Assembly: GCA_045641345.1 (NCBI GenBank)
Contig: JAZUGR010000008.1
Location: forward strand, 1-50,425
Direction of reading: 5' to 3'
DNA: 50,425 nt
Source of the DNA: Cacconaster sp045641345
Lineage (GTDB): Bacteria > Bacteroidota > Bacteroidia > Bacteroidales > UBA932
Each line of letters starts with the position of its first letter. Positions within the stretch are counted from its first letter, which is position 1. The notes under the pieces were generated by a model. It was not told the origin of the DNA. It searched no databases and was given only the letters and a program-made list of their open reading frames with translations. A program made the position numbers and the translations under genes. Positions 23,155 through 31,318 of this stretch are shown here, piece by piece.

Positions 23155-24354
23155 TTATTTCAGATTGGCGAGAGCGTCCTTGATGCGTCCGATGGCTTTT
23201 GTTATCTCTTCGTCGGAGAGGGCGTATGACATACGGAAGCATTCAGGAGAACCGAAGGCATCGCCGCCAACCGTAGCCACGTGGCCGACTTCGAGAAGGT
23301 ACATTGCAAGGTCGGTCGAATTGTTGATCACACGGTCGCCGGCCTTCTTGCCGAAGAAGCTGGAGCACTTGGGGAAGAGGTAGAATGCGCCCTGGGGCTT
23401 GTTGACCTCCAGACCGGGTATTTCCTTGGCGAGCTTTACGATGAGGTCGCGGCGGCGCTCAAATGCCTTGCGCATATCCTCTACGCACTTCTGGTCTGCA
23501 TTCCAGGCAAACGTGGCAGCCTTCTGGCTCACCGAGCACGGGCCGCTGGTGTACTGGCCCTGGAGCTTGTTGCAACCCTTGATGATCCACTGGGGAGCGG
23601 CCATGAAGCCGATACGCCAGCCGGTCATGGCGTATGCCTTGGATACGCCGTTGATTATGATTGTGCGCTCACGCATTCCGGGAACTGCCGCGATGGAGGC
23701 GTGCTTGCCCACATAGTTGATGTGTTCGTAGATTTCATCGGCGAGGACGAAGAGGTTGTCGTGCTTCATTATCACCTTTGCAAGTCCTTCGAGTTCTTCT
23801 GCAGAATACACGGAACCGGTAGGGTTGCTGGGGGAGCAGAGGATTATCATCTTGGTCTTGGGGGTGATGGCAGCTTCGAGCTGTGCAGGGGTGATCTTGA
23901 AGTCCTGCTCGATGGGAGCGGGGATGAATACGGGGGTACCGCCTGCGAGTTTTGCCATCTGGGGATAACTTACCCAGTAGGGAGTGGGGATGATGACCTC
24001 GTCGCCTTCGTTCACGAGAGCGAGGACGGCGTTGCATACGCACTGCTTTGCTCCGTTGGAGGTGAGGATCTCATCGGTTGAGTATTCGAGGTTGTTCTCG
24101 TTCTTGAGCTTGGCGCTGATTGCCTTCTTGAGGTCGGGATAACCGGGAACCGGCGAATAACGTGTCCAGTTTTCGTCGATGGCCTTCTTGGCGGCATCCT
24201 TGATGTGGTCGGGAGTATTGAAGTCCGGCTCGCCTACCGACATGTTGATGATGTCGATGCCCTGGGCCTTGAGCTCGCTGCTCTTCTGCGACATTGCAAG
24301 TGTTGCCGAAGGTGAGAGTTTGTTGAGACGGTCTGAAAGTGTGTTGTTGATCAT
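23155..24354 (-). CDS. aspC: Class I aspartate aminotransferase (PLP)
   Basis: A 399-residue fold-type I aminotransferase of the I-gamma/AspB type. Motifs are SVGEPDFNTPDHI near the start, SNPTGSVYS, and the PLP lysine segment INGVSKAYAMTGWRIGF near residue 235, with the carboxylate-binding Arg in FRMSYAL near the end. It exchanges amino groups between aspartate and glutamate/2-oxoglutarate in the cytoplasm. The ATG at 24354 follows a -7 box (TACATTTG, 24398-24391) and an A/C-rich leader. It is the first gene of a minus-strand run that continues into the racemase-like lipoprotein after 11 bp. The name aspC is by family; prephenate or other acceptors are possible. Confidence 0.88.
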   Translation of the reverse strand: MINNTLSDRLNKLSPSATLAMSQKSSELKAQGIDIINMSVGEPDFNTPDHIKDAAKKAIDENWTRYSPVPGYPDLKKAISAKLKNENNLEYSTDEILTSNGAKQCVCNAVLALVNEGDEVIIPTPYWVSYPQMAKLAGGTPVFIPAPIEQDFKITPAQLEAAITPKTKMIILCSPSNPTGSVYSAEELEGLAKVIMKHDNLFVLADEIYEHINYVGKHASIAAVPGMRERTIIINGVSKAYAMTGWRIGFMAAPQWIIKGCNKLQGQYTSGPCSVSQKAATFAWNADQKCVEDMRKAFERRRDLIVKLAKEIPGLEVNKPQGAFYLFPKCSSFFGKKAGDRVINNSTDLAMYLLEVGHVATVGGDAFGSPECFRMSYALSDEEITKAIGRIKDALANLK

Positions 24355-24390
24355 GGTATGTTTGTTTTTGTTTGGTTTGTGTTTGTCGTG

Positions 24391-24398
24391 CAAATGTA
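24391..24398 (-). promoter_or_regulatory. Aminotransferase -7 promoter element
   Basis: TACATTTG on the minus strand, followed by an A/C-rich leader (24355-24390) of repeated ACAAA-like units before the ATG at 24354. No -33 TTTG is apparent. Confidence 0.55.
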
Positions 24399-24399
24399 C

Positions 24400-25329
24400 T
24401 CAATTTTTGGATTCGGTGAAACCTTTCCGTGCTTTGCCGTATGCGCGGTCGAGAGCGTTGCGGTGAATCGCGTCGCGGTAGAAGAGAAGGTCCCAGTGAT
24501 GGAGGTTGCCCTCCGGGAAAAGCTTGCTCCACGGGGTGTCTTCCGCTTCGAAGCCTTTTACTATAAGGATGTTGAGGGTGCTGTCAATTGCTACGGTGAG
24601 ATGCTGACCGTTGTAGGTGAACGATGCCGGTGCAGTATCCGTGCTCCAGCTTACGGGGTTGATTATGGCCGCGGCGCTGTCGGTCGTGAGGTGGAAGATG
24701 CCTTCGGGCGTGGACACGGAGTTGAACGATATGGCCTTCCCGCGGGAATACCGGTCGGTGGCGGCCCTGACATATTTGTGGCCCAGGTCGCCCGGACTCA
24801 GCCGATATCCCATTATATACGCCGCCACGAGGCGTGAATATACGCTCTCGTCCATATTCTTGAGAATCTCGACGGCCATCATGGCCCCGAGACTGAATCC
24901 GGCCAGGATGAACGGTCTGCCTCCGTTGAGGTGATCGATATAGTATCTGAATGCTTCGCCCGTTTCCCTTGCGTTGTCGGCGAAGGCGCTGCCGAGTACA
25001 TCGCCTCCTCCGGTTGCGGTTTCGAACGTCAGCTGGTGAAAATACGGGGAGAAGAAATTGAGTGAGTCACCGAACATTCCCTGCGCGTAGGATATCTCGG
25101 TGTCGAGCACCTTGCGCTGGCTTCCGTCAAGGGTGATGCACGGAAGGGAATTCCCCTCTGCGTCGCGGGATTCCAGGAAATTGACCGATGCTATGTAGAA
25201 TACGTCGACCTTGTCTTCCGCAACGGGATTTGCGGAATGGAACCACATGTCACCCCTCGAGTATTGTGAATTGCCCGGGTTGCATCCCGCGATGACCGAA
25301 AGAATCACCGCGGCGAGAAATTTTTTCAT
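24400..25329 (-). CDS. DUF3089 alpha/beta-hydrolase-like lipoprotein
   Basis: A 309-residue protein with a lipoprotein signal (MKKFLAAVILSVIAGC, Cys16) and a DUF3089 domain. Recognisable are VDVFYIASVNF, FSPYFHQLTFE, AFRYYIDHLNGGRPFILAGFSLGA with a nucleophile-elbow-like GFSLG, and a late His near HHWDLLFY. The family resembles alpha/beta hydrolases, but no substrate has been established to my knowledge. It is predicted to be anchored outside the cytoplasm. It lies 23 bp after DUF3276 on the same strand and stops just upstream of the aminotransferase promoter, so it probably ends a two-gene unit. Confidence 0.75.
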   Translation of the reverse strand: MKKFLAAVILSVIAGCNPGNSQYSRGDMWFHSANPVAEDKVDVFYIASVNFLESRDAEGNSLPCITLDGSQRKVLDTEISYAQGMFGDSLNFFSPYFHQLTFETATGGGDVLGSAFADNARETGEAFRYYIDHLNGGRPFILAGFSLGAMMAVEILKNMDESVYSRLVAAYIMGYRLSPGDLGHKYVRAATDRYSRGKAISFNSVSTPEGIFHLTTDSAAAIINPVSWSTDTAPASFTYNGQHLTVAIDSTLNILIVKGFEAEDTPWSKLFPEGNLHHWDLLFYRDAIHRNALDRAYGKARKGFTESKN

Positions 25330-25352
25330 GACCTGCCCGGAATCTTTATTTG

Positions 25353-25709
25353 TCAGAGTTCTTCGAATTTCACCTCGGTGCGCGGAGCCTCGTCGCCCTC
25401 ACGCTGTTCGTATGGACGGGCTTCGGTTACCGGACAACGCTGCTTGATGTAGTCGATGACCTCCTGCAGGCCTTCGGTGAACTTTTCGAAATCCTCCTTG
25501 TAAAGGAATATCTTGTGCTTGTCGTAAACATAGCGCCCGTCGTGCTCGATCCGCCTCTTGCTTTCGGTGATTGTCAGGTAATAGTCGTTGCCCTTGGTGG
25601 ATTTCACATCAAAGAAATAGGTGCGCTTCCCAGCCCTGACAGGCTTCGAAAAAACATCATCGGTGCCGTGCTCCTGCTGCCCTGCGTTGTCGTAATCTTC
25701 AAAATACAT
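25353..25709 (-). CDS. PUR-family nucleic-acid-binding protein (DUF3276)
   Basis: A 118-residue DUF3276 protein, the Bacteroidota relative of Pur-alpha found also in Borrelia. The PUR repeat is visible as FSKPVRAGKRTYFFDVKSTKGNDYYLTITESKR followed by DKHKIFLYKEDFEKFTEGLQEVIDYI, and a disordered acidic tail ends the chain. Homologues bind single-stranded nucleic acids or act as transcriptional regulators. It is divergent from nusB with promoters that nearly overlap, and has its own -7 box (TATATTTG, 25743-25736). Target sites are unknown. Confidence 0.85.
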   Translation of the reverse strand: MYFEDYDNAGQQEHGTDDVFSKPVRAGKRTYFFDVKSTKGNDYYLTITESKRRIEHDGRYVYDKHKIFLYKEDFEKFTEGLQEVIDYIKQRCPVTEARPYEQREGDEAPRTEVKFEEL

Positions 25710-25735
25710 ACCTCACATTTTTTTAAAATCTTTCA

Positions 25736-25773
25736 CAAATATAAATTTAATTTCGTTCCAAAGGTTATCTTTG
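25736..25773. promoter_or_regulatory. Divergent promoters of DUF3276 and nusB
   Basis: The minus-strand -7 box TATATTTG (25743-25736, with a TTTG at 25762-25759, a short 15-nt spacer) faces away from the plus-strand -7 box TATCTTTG (25766-25773). The two boxes are only 22 bp apart, so polymerases at the two promoters should interfere. Confidence 0.55.
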
Positions 25774-25806
25774 CAAAATATTTGGCAAAATATCGAGAAT
25801 AAGGAT

Positions 25807-26742
25807 ATGCTCAACCGCCGTTTGATAAGAATAAAAGTGTTCAAGTCGCTCTATGCCTTTGAAAACTCAGGGGAGGAATCCCCCGAAAGGGCGATGAACC
25901 ATCTTCTGGAATCCTGCGAGAGGACCAGGGACCTTTACTATTTCCTGCTCAATGTGACAGGTTCCCTTACAAGGCTTGCCTCGCAGCGCATCGAGGCCGG
26001 GCTCCACAAGTTCCACCCCACCGCCGAGGAGGCCGACCCTTCCTACCGTTTTGTGGAAAACGCCTTTTCCGCAATCGTGAATTCGGATCCCGTGTTCGGC
26101 CGCGAGTGCCAGAAAAGGTGCCTCGGGTGGGGCGAGTATGACGTCTTTGTCAAGAAACTGTACGGCTCGATAGTCGCTTCGGATTATTACAGGGAGTATA
26201 TGTCCGCTCCCGCAACTTCGCCGGAAGCCGACTGCAACCTGTGGCGCAGGATATTCGAGGAGGAGTTCGAGGACAATGCCCTGCTCGAGAATCTTCTCGA
26301 GGACAAGTCGGCCGACTGGGTGGATGATCTATCCTATGTGCTCAACGTGATAATAGGTGATATGCCCAAGATAATGGAATCGGGCAAGGTCCCCCAGATA
26401 AAGGTGTTCCAGAAGCCCGACGACCAGAGTTTCGCCCGCGGTCTCCTCGAGGAATCGATCGCCGGTTATGCCGAGTATTCGGCTCTTGTCACGGCCAATG
26501 CCGACAACTGGGATTCCGACAGGGTGGTTTCGACCGACGTGGCCCTCATCGTGATGGGCATCGCCGAAGCTGTGTCGTTTTCCACGATTCCGGTCAAGGT
26601 CACCATCAACGAATATGTGGAACTCTCGAAGTATTACAGCACCCCGAACAGCAGGCAGTTCGTCAACGGCATCCTCAACAGGGTGATTCAGGACAAAATC
26701 TCGAGCGGCGAGATTGCCAAGACGGGCCGGGGTCTGCAATAG
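25807..26742 (+). CDS. nusB: Transcription antitermination factor NusB, extended form
   Basis: A 311-residue protein whose C-terminal half is a NusB RNA-binding domain (residues about 165-305, ending in the NEYVELSKYYSTPNSRQFVNGILNRV segment, typical of NusB). NusB with NusE/S10 binds boxA and promotes rRNA antitermination. The N-terminal start MLNRRLIRIKVFKSLYAFE also resembles NusB, so the fold appears split by a large middle insertion. Such a long NusB of about 310 residues is usual in Bacteroidales, against about 140 in E. coli. The ATG at 25807 is preferred over the one at 25771, which lies inside the -7 box. yajC, ybbR and coaE follow. Confidence 0.88.
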   Translation: MLNRRLIRIKVFKSLYAFENSGEESPERAMNHLLESCERTRDLYYFLLNVTGSLTRLASQRIEAGLHKFHPTAEEADPSYRFVENAFSAIVNSDPVFGRECQKRCLGWGEYDVFVKKLYGSIVASDYYREYMSAPATSPEADCNLWRRIFEEEFEDNALLENLLEDKSADWVDDLSYVLNVIIGDMPKIMESGKVPQIKVFQKPDDQSFARGLLEESIAGYAEYSALVTANADNWDSDRVVSTDVALIVMGIAEAVSFSTIPVKVTINEYVELSKYYSTPNSRQFVNGILNRVIQDKISSGEIAKTGRGLQ

Positions 26743-26782
26743 AGAGTCCGTAAACGTGAAATCAATAACAAAACAGTAAGAT

Positions 26783-27121
26783 ATGACACTCAATCTTTTC
26801 TTGCTTCAGGCAGCGCCTGCCGGAGCCCAGGGCGGAACCCAGGGCGGAACCTGGTCGTTCATGATCATGCTCGTCCTCATTTTCGTGGTCATGTGGTTCT
26901 TCATGATCCGTCCCCAGCAGAAACGTCAGAAGGAACTGCAGAAATTCCGCGAGTCTCTCAAGAAGGGCGACAAGGTGGTTACGATAGGCGGTATCTACGG
27001 TACCGTATCGGAAATATCGAAAGAGGCCACCACCGCCGTGATAGAAATCGACTCCGGCGTGAAGATAAAGGTGGAAAAGGCTTCTCTGGTCAAGGATTTC
27101 AGCGAAGCTTCCCAGAACTAG
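26783..27121 (+). CDS. yajC: Preprotein translocase subunit YajC
   Basis: A 112-residue accessory subunit of the SecDF-YajC complex in the inner membrane. It has a short Gly/Ala/Gln-rich lead (GAQGGTQGG), one transmembrane helix (FMIMLVLIFVVMWFFMIRP) and the conserved cytoplasmic segment QQKRQKELQKFRESLKKGDKVVTIGGIYG. Length matches the family. It starts 40 bp after nusB and is followed 6 bp later by ybbR; nusB-yajC-ybbR-coaE is a common order in Bacteroidota to my knowledge. Confidence 0.95.
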   Translation: MTLNLFLLQAAPAGAQGGTQGGTWSFMIMLVLIFVVMWFFMIRPQQKRQKELQKFRESLKKGDKVVTIGGIYGTVSEISKEATTAVIEIDSGVKIKVEKASLVKDFSEASQN

Positions 27122-27127
27122 CGAGGT

Positions 27128-28102
27128 ATGCCGTCCGACAATCCGGCCTACAGCGGGAAACGGCTGCGGAATGATATAGTCATCCTCGTCGTTTCGCTGT
27201 TGATTTCGTCTGTGATATGGTTGATCCATTACCTTTCACAGCGGTACGTCGCATATTTCCCGATAAGGGTGGAGGCGGTCACCGACATCGAGGGGTATTC
27301 TTCCACGGCGGTATCCGGGGAGACCATCGTTGTCGGAGGCCAGGCAACCGGATTCTACATTCTGCGCAGACACATTGACGGCGGCCAGCCCCTGCAGCTG
27401 AAGGTCAAGGTGGCCTCGTCGGAATTCAGTCTTGGGGAGGGCGGGGCGTTCTTTCTGGAATCGTCATCGCTTATGGATGAGTTGAGCGAGGCGGTAGGGT
27501 CGGAGCTCGACATATCCTACATACAGGATGTGAGGCTGACGTTCGGCTTCATACCGCAGTCGTTCAGGAGAGTCCCGTTGGAGGCCAATATATCCGTCAC
27601 CTGTGCGCCCCAGTACATGCAGGTTTCGGAAGTGGCCCTCAAGCCCGATTCCGTTACCGTGTACGGCAATGCCTCCGATATAGAGAGGCTCTCGAAGATA
27701 GACACCAAACCTTTGTCGATATTCTCCCTCGACCATTCTGCCAACGGAATCGTGGGTTTGACTCCGGGGAAGTTCAGGATTGAACCCGAGAAGGTCGAGT
27801 ACTCGATAGAGGTGGCCCGCTACGTGGAGCATACTTTCAGCGTGAGCCTCTCTCCGGTCAATGTGCCGGAAGGCCGGACGCTGATACTGCTGCCTTCGCG
27901 TGTGGAGGTGACCTGCCGCCTGCCTTTCGCCGTCAGGCCCGATGCACTTATGTCTTCCGGCGCGTTTGTGGTGGATTATGCCGATTTTGCAGCCTCCCAC
28001 AGTACACAGGTCAGGCCGAAACTTGCCCGGGAAGGCGAGGTCACAGTCTATTCGTGGAGCGCCGATCCGCCTTTCGTGGAGTGTGCATTGTCTGAAAAAT
28101 AA
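27128..28102 (+). CDS. YbbR-like domain protein
   Basis: A 324-residue protein with one N-terminal transmembrane helix (IVILVVSLLISSVIWLIHYL, residues about 17-37) and YbbR-type beta-rich repeats outside the membrane. The repeats are typified by SVTVYGNASDIERLSKIDT and VNVPEGRTLILLPSRVEVTCRLP. In Firmicutes YbbR (CdaR) regulates the diadenylate cyclase CdaA; here no dacA gene is nearby, so that partnership is not supported by context. It shares the unit with yajC upstream and coaE downstream (7 bp gap). Confidence 0.8.
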   Translation: MPSDNPAYSGKRLRNDIVILVVSLLISSVIWLIHYLSQRYVAYFPIRVEAVTDIEGYSSTAVSGETIVVGGQATGFYILRRHIDGGQPLQLKVKVASSEFSLGEGGAFFLESSSLMDELSEAVGSELDISYIQDVRLTFGFIPQSFRRVPLEANISVTCAPQYMQVSEVALKPDSVTVYGNASDIERLSKIDTKPLSIFSLDHSANGIVGLTPGKFRIEPEKVEYSIEVARYVEHTFSVSLSPVNVPEGRTLILLPSRVEVTCRLPFAVRPDALMSSGAFVVDYADFAASHSTQVRPKLAREGEVTVYSWSADPPFVECALSEK

Positions 28103-28109
28103 AGCGGAA

Positions 28110-28715
28110 ATGGAGCATTTCGTACTTCTTTGCACCGGTGGGATAGGTAGCGGAAAATCGTTCGTTGCCAAGGTGTTCAATGCGGTAGGAGTGCCATCAT
28201 ACGATTGCGACAGCCGTGCCAGAGGGCTTTATGACACCGACCGTCGGCTTTCCTTGGCGGTGGATGCCGCCGTCGGAGGCGGGGTGATGGTTGACGGGGC
28301 AATCGACAGGAAACGTCTTGCCGAAGCGATATTCTCCTCGCGCGGGAAACGCGAGGCGGTGGAGGCCCTCGTGCATCCGGCCGTTCTTGAGGATTTCGGG
28401 CGATGGGTTGCGTGCCAGAGGTCCCGTATCGTCATCGTGGAATCGGCGATAATGCTCGACAAGCCGATCTTCGCCGATGTGCCCGATGCTGTCCTGACGG
28501 TGACGGCGCCGGAGGACGTGAGGGTGTCGAGGGTCATCTCGCGCGACTCTGTTACGGCCGGGGACGTGATGCGCCGCATCGCCAGCCAGAGCGTGGAGAG
28601 CGACTTCGCCCTCAGGGCAGACTATGTGGTGGTGAACGACGGCAGCAGGGCAATCCTGCCCCAGGTTATGGAAATTATACGTAAAATCGAAAAATATGGA
28701 AAAGACAAATCTTAA
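28110..28715 (+). CDS. coaE: Dephospho-CoA kinase
   Basis: A 201-residue P-loop kinase that phosphorylates the 3'-OH of dephospho-CoA, the last step of CoA synthesis. The P-loop is GGIGSGKS (residues 10-17), followed by the substrate-binding YDCDSRAR, HPAV in the middle and a VIVESAIM segment. Length fits CoaE. The open frame runs back to 27942 inside ybbR; the ATG at 28110 is the natural start. Its 3' end overlaps DUF5606 by 20 bp, so translation is probably coupled. Confidence 0.93.
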   Translation: MEHFVLLCTGGIGSGKSFVAKVFNAVGVPSYDCDSRARGLYDTDRRLSLAVDAAVGGGVMVDGAIDRKRLAEAIFSSRGKREAVEALVHPAVLEDFGRWVACQRSRIVIVESAIMLDKPIFADVPDAVLTVTAPEDVRVSRVISRDSVTAGDVMRRIASQSVESDFALRADYVVVNDGSRAILPQVMEIIRKIEKYGKDKS

Positions 28716-29118
28716 GACGATACTTGCAGTATCGGGAGAACACGGGCTCTTCAAATATCTCGCACAGTCAAAGGCGGGTATGGTTGCCGAGCATCTCGAA
28801 ACCGGAAAGCGCACCACACTCGGCGGGAACTCGCGTGTCACTTCGCTCGGTGATATCTCGATCTATACCACGGAATCTGAGCTTTCCCTCAAGGAGGTAT
28901 TGAGCAAAATGGCCGCTCTCGGCGGGGATGCCCCCACTTCGAAGGCGTCCACCTCTGAAATAAAGGCCTTTTTCGACAAGGCGGTGCCCGATTACGACGG
29001 CGACAGATTCTACGTGTCGCATATGAAAAAGGTGCTCGACTGGTACCATTGCCTGAAGAGTTTCGCTTCGCTCGACTTTGCGGATGAAAGTGAGCAGCAG
29101 GCGGAGGAAAATGCCTAA
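28696..29118 (+). CDS. DUF5606 protein
   Basis: A 140-residue protein of the Bacteroidota-restricted DUF5606 family, function unknown. It starts LKTILAVSGEHGLFKYLAQSKAG, which looks like an SH3-like small beta domain, then a helical half (KAFFDKAVPDYDGDRFYVSHMKKVLDWYH) and an acidic tail. There are no signals or membrane segments, so it is probably cytoplasmic. It overlaps coaE by 20 bp and rimO by 8 bp. The coaE-DUF5606 link recurs in the phylum to my knowledge and is the best hint to its role. Confidence 0.8.
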   Translation: MEKTNLKTILAVSGEHGLFKYLAQSKAGMVAEHLETGKRTTLGGNSRVTSLGDISIYTTESELSLKEVLSKMAALGGDAPTSKASTSEIKAFFDKAVPDYDGDRFYVSHMKKVLDWYHCLKSFASLDFADESEQQAEENA

Positions 29119-30418
29119 ACTTCAGCTGATATCGCTGGGCTGCCCCAAGAACAGGGTCGATTCGGAACATCTGCTGCGTCAGATAGCTTCCGGAGGGTGG
29201 ACCATATCCCCTGAAGGTGAGGATCTCTCCACGGCGGGAGTGGATACCGTAATAATCAATACCTGCGGGTTCATATCCGATGCCAAGGAGGAGTCGGTCA
29301 ATACCATACTGGAGGCTGTCAAGGCCAAGAACGGGGGGCTGATAAGGCGGGTGCTCGTAATGGGGTGCCTCTCGGGGCGCTATCCGTCGCAGATGAGGGA
29401 ACTGATACCCGAGGTGGACGGCTTTTTCGGTACTGCCGACCAATCGGGAGTCCTCGCCGCTTTGGGCGTAAGTGAGCAAACGCCGCTTTTGCAGCGCAGA
29501 TTGCTTACCACTCCGGGCCATTACGCCTATCTCAAGATAGCCGAGGGATGCAACAGGCGCTGTTCGTATTGCGCCATTCCTCTTATAAGGGGGCCGTTCC
29601 ATTCGGTTCCGGAGGATGAACTTTTGGAAGAGGCAAGGTCTCTCGCCTCTTCTGGGGTGAAGGAGCTCATCGTGGTTGCGCAGGACATCTCTACGTATGG
29701 CGTGGACCTCTACGGCCGCAATGCCCTGTGCCGGCTTCTGGAGCGTCTCTCTGCAATAGATGGCATCGAATGGATAAGGCTTCACTATGCCTATCCCGAC
29801 GGATTTCCGGATGACGTGCTGCGCCTGATGGCGGACAATCCCGCGATATGCAAATACATAGATATACCTCTGCAACATTCGGCCGATCCGGTTCTGAAGG
29901 CCATGCGGCGTTCGGTTACGGGCCGGGAGACGAGGGGTTTGATTGAACGTATGCGTGCCACGGTGCCGGGAGTCGTGCTCCGCACAACCCTTATGGTCGG
30001 GCATCCCGGAGAGGGCGAGGCCGAGTTCGAGGACCTTATGGAGTTTGTTTCCGACTACAGGTTCGAGAGGCTCGGCGTGTTCAAATATTGTGAGGAGGAG
30101 GGAACCTGGGGTGCGTCGCATCTGTCCGACTCGGTTCCGGAGGAGGTCAAGCAGGAGAGGTTCGACAGGATTATGGAGCTCCAGAGCGGCATTTCGAGGG
30201 AATATAACCTTTCCCGCATAGGCGGCAGGGAGCGCGTTCTGGTCGATTCCTTCTCCGACGGCGTCTTCGTGGCCAGGTCGCAGAAGGAGTCGCCCGAAGT
30301 GGATGGCGAGATCCTCATAGGAGGCTCCCACCTTGCTGCCGACGGGGTGTGCGGCAGTTTCAGGGATGTCGCAATCAAGGCGGCGGATGAATATGACCTG
30401 ATGGGTGAATTCCTATGA
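29111..30418 (+). CDS. rimO: Ribosomal protein S12 methylthiotransferase RimO
   Basis: A 435-residue radical-SAM enzyme that adds a methylthio group to an aspartate of ribosomal protein S12. The N-terminal UPF0004 domain supplies cysteines for an auxiliary 4Fe-4S cluster (SLGCPKNRVDSE, INTCGF, MGCLSGRY). The radical-SAM core has CNRRCSYC (CxxxCxxC), and a C-terminal TRAM domain ends the chain. SLGCPKNRVD at the N-terminus marks RimO rather than MiaB. The ATG at 29111 overlaps the DUF5606 stop by 8 bp; the longer frame from 29078 is rejected. fabG follows closely. Confidence 0.95.
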   Translation: MPKLQLISLGCPKNRVDSEHLLRQIASGGWTISPEGEDLSTAGVDTVIINTCGFISDAKEESVNTILEAVKAKNGGLIRRVLVMGCLSGRYPSQMRELIPEVDGFFGTADQSGVLAALGVSEQTPLLQRRLLTTPGHYAYLKIAEGCNRRCSYCAIPLIRGPFHSVPEDELLEEARSLASSGVKELIVVAQDISTYGVDLYGRNALCRLLERLSAIDGIEWIRLHYAYPDGFPDDVLRLMADNPAICKYIDIPLQHSADPVLKAMRRSVTGRETRGLIERMRATVPGVVLRTTLMVGHPGEGEAEFEDLMEFVSDYRFERLGVFKYCEEEGTWGASHLSDSVPEEVKQERFDRIMELQSGISREYNLSRIGGRERVLVDSFSDGVFVARSQKESPEVDGEILIGGSHLAADGVCGSFRDVAIKAADEYDLMGEFL

Positions 30419-30446
30419 TAATATGACAAATGAACAAGACAACGAT

Positions 30447-31193
30447 ATGGGACTTCTCGATTCAAAAGTTGCTCTGATTACCGGAGCTGCGCGCGGCATA
30501 GGCCGCAGCATAGCCCTCAAATTCGCTTCCGAGGGGGCTGACATTGCATTTACGGACATCGCAATCGACGAAAAGGCTCTTGCCACCAAAGCCGAACTGG
30601 AGGCTCTGGGCGTGAAGGTCGTCGCGATAGCCTCCAACGCTTCCGTGTTTGACGATGCCCACGTTGCAGTGGAAGAGACGGTGGCATCGCTCGGCCGTAT
30701 CGACATATTGGTCAACAATGCGGGAATAACCCGCGACGGTCTGATGCTCCGTATGAGCGAGGAGCAGTGGGACAGGGTGATTGACGTGAACCTCAAGAGC
30801 GCGTTCAATTATATCCATGCCGTAGCTCCGGTGATGCTCCGCCAGAGGGGTGGCTCGATAATCAACATCAGTTCCGTCGTAGGGGTGCACGGAAATGCCG
30901 GACAATGCAACTATTCGGCCTCGAAGGCAGGTATGATAGGTCTTGCAAAGAGTATCGCGCAGGAACTGGGTTCCCGTGGGGTGAGGGCCAACGTCGTGGC
31001 TCCGGGATTCATACTTACCGAGATGACGTCCTCCCTGCCTGAAGAGACTCTCAAGGCGTGGGAGACGCGCATCCCGCTGCGCAGAGGGGGTATTCCCGAA
31101 GAAATCGCCTCCGTCTGCACTTTCCTTGCCAGCGACCTCTCGTCGTATGTCTCGGGGCAGGTCATCCAGGTCGACGGCGGTATGGGGATGTAG
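30447..31193 (+). CDS. fabG: 3-oxoacyl-[acyl-carrier-protein] reductase
   Basis: A 248-residue short-chain dehydrogenase that reduces 3-oxoacyl-ACP with NADPH in fatty acid synthesis. Motifs are GAARGIG (nucleotide loop), NNAGITRDGL, the catalytic Ser in INISSVVGVHGNAG, then YSASKAG (Tyr and Lys), and a C-terminal SSYVSGQVIQVDGGMGM. These fit FabG well. The ATG at 30447 gives the usual MGLLDSKVALITG start; ATGs at 30423 and 30405 are in frame but add non-conserved residues. It ends the nusB-to-fabG run, and the export cassette begins 125 bp later. Confidence 0.92.
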   Translation: MGLLDSKVALITGAARGIGRSIALKFASEGADIAFTDIAIDEKALATKAELEALGVKVVAIASNASVFDDAHVAVEETVASLGRIDILVNNAGITRDGLMLRMSEEQWDRVIDVNLKSAFNYIHAVAPVMLRQRGGSIINISSVVGVHGNAGQCNYSASKAGMIGLAKSIAQELGSRGVRANVVAPGFILTEMTSSLPEETLKAWETRIPLRRGGIPEEIASVCTFLASDLSSYVSGQVIQVDGGMGM

Positions 31194-31221
31194 TCCGAAT
31201 CTGCGATGATATGATTTAAAA

Positions 31222-31267
31222 AATCAAGCTCTTGATTCGCAATATTCCGGAAAATGGATTATATTTG
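31222..31267 (+). promoter_or_regulatory. Promoter region of the polysaccharide-export cassette
   Basis: The -7 box TATATTTG (31260-31267) lies 51 bp before the ATG at 31319. Upstream, AATCAAG (31222-31228) and CTTGATT (31231-31237) form a perfect 7-bp inverted repeat with a 2-nt centre, followed on the minus strand by a T-run. It could be an operator at about -38 or a weak terminator for antisense transcripts. Confidence 0.45.
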
Positions 31268-31318
31268 CAAATTCTGATATTTGTACTCAAACCGAAAGAA
31301 ATTAGAATACAGCGCTAT

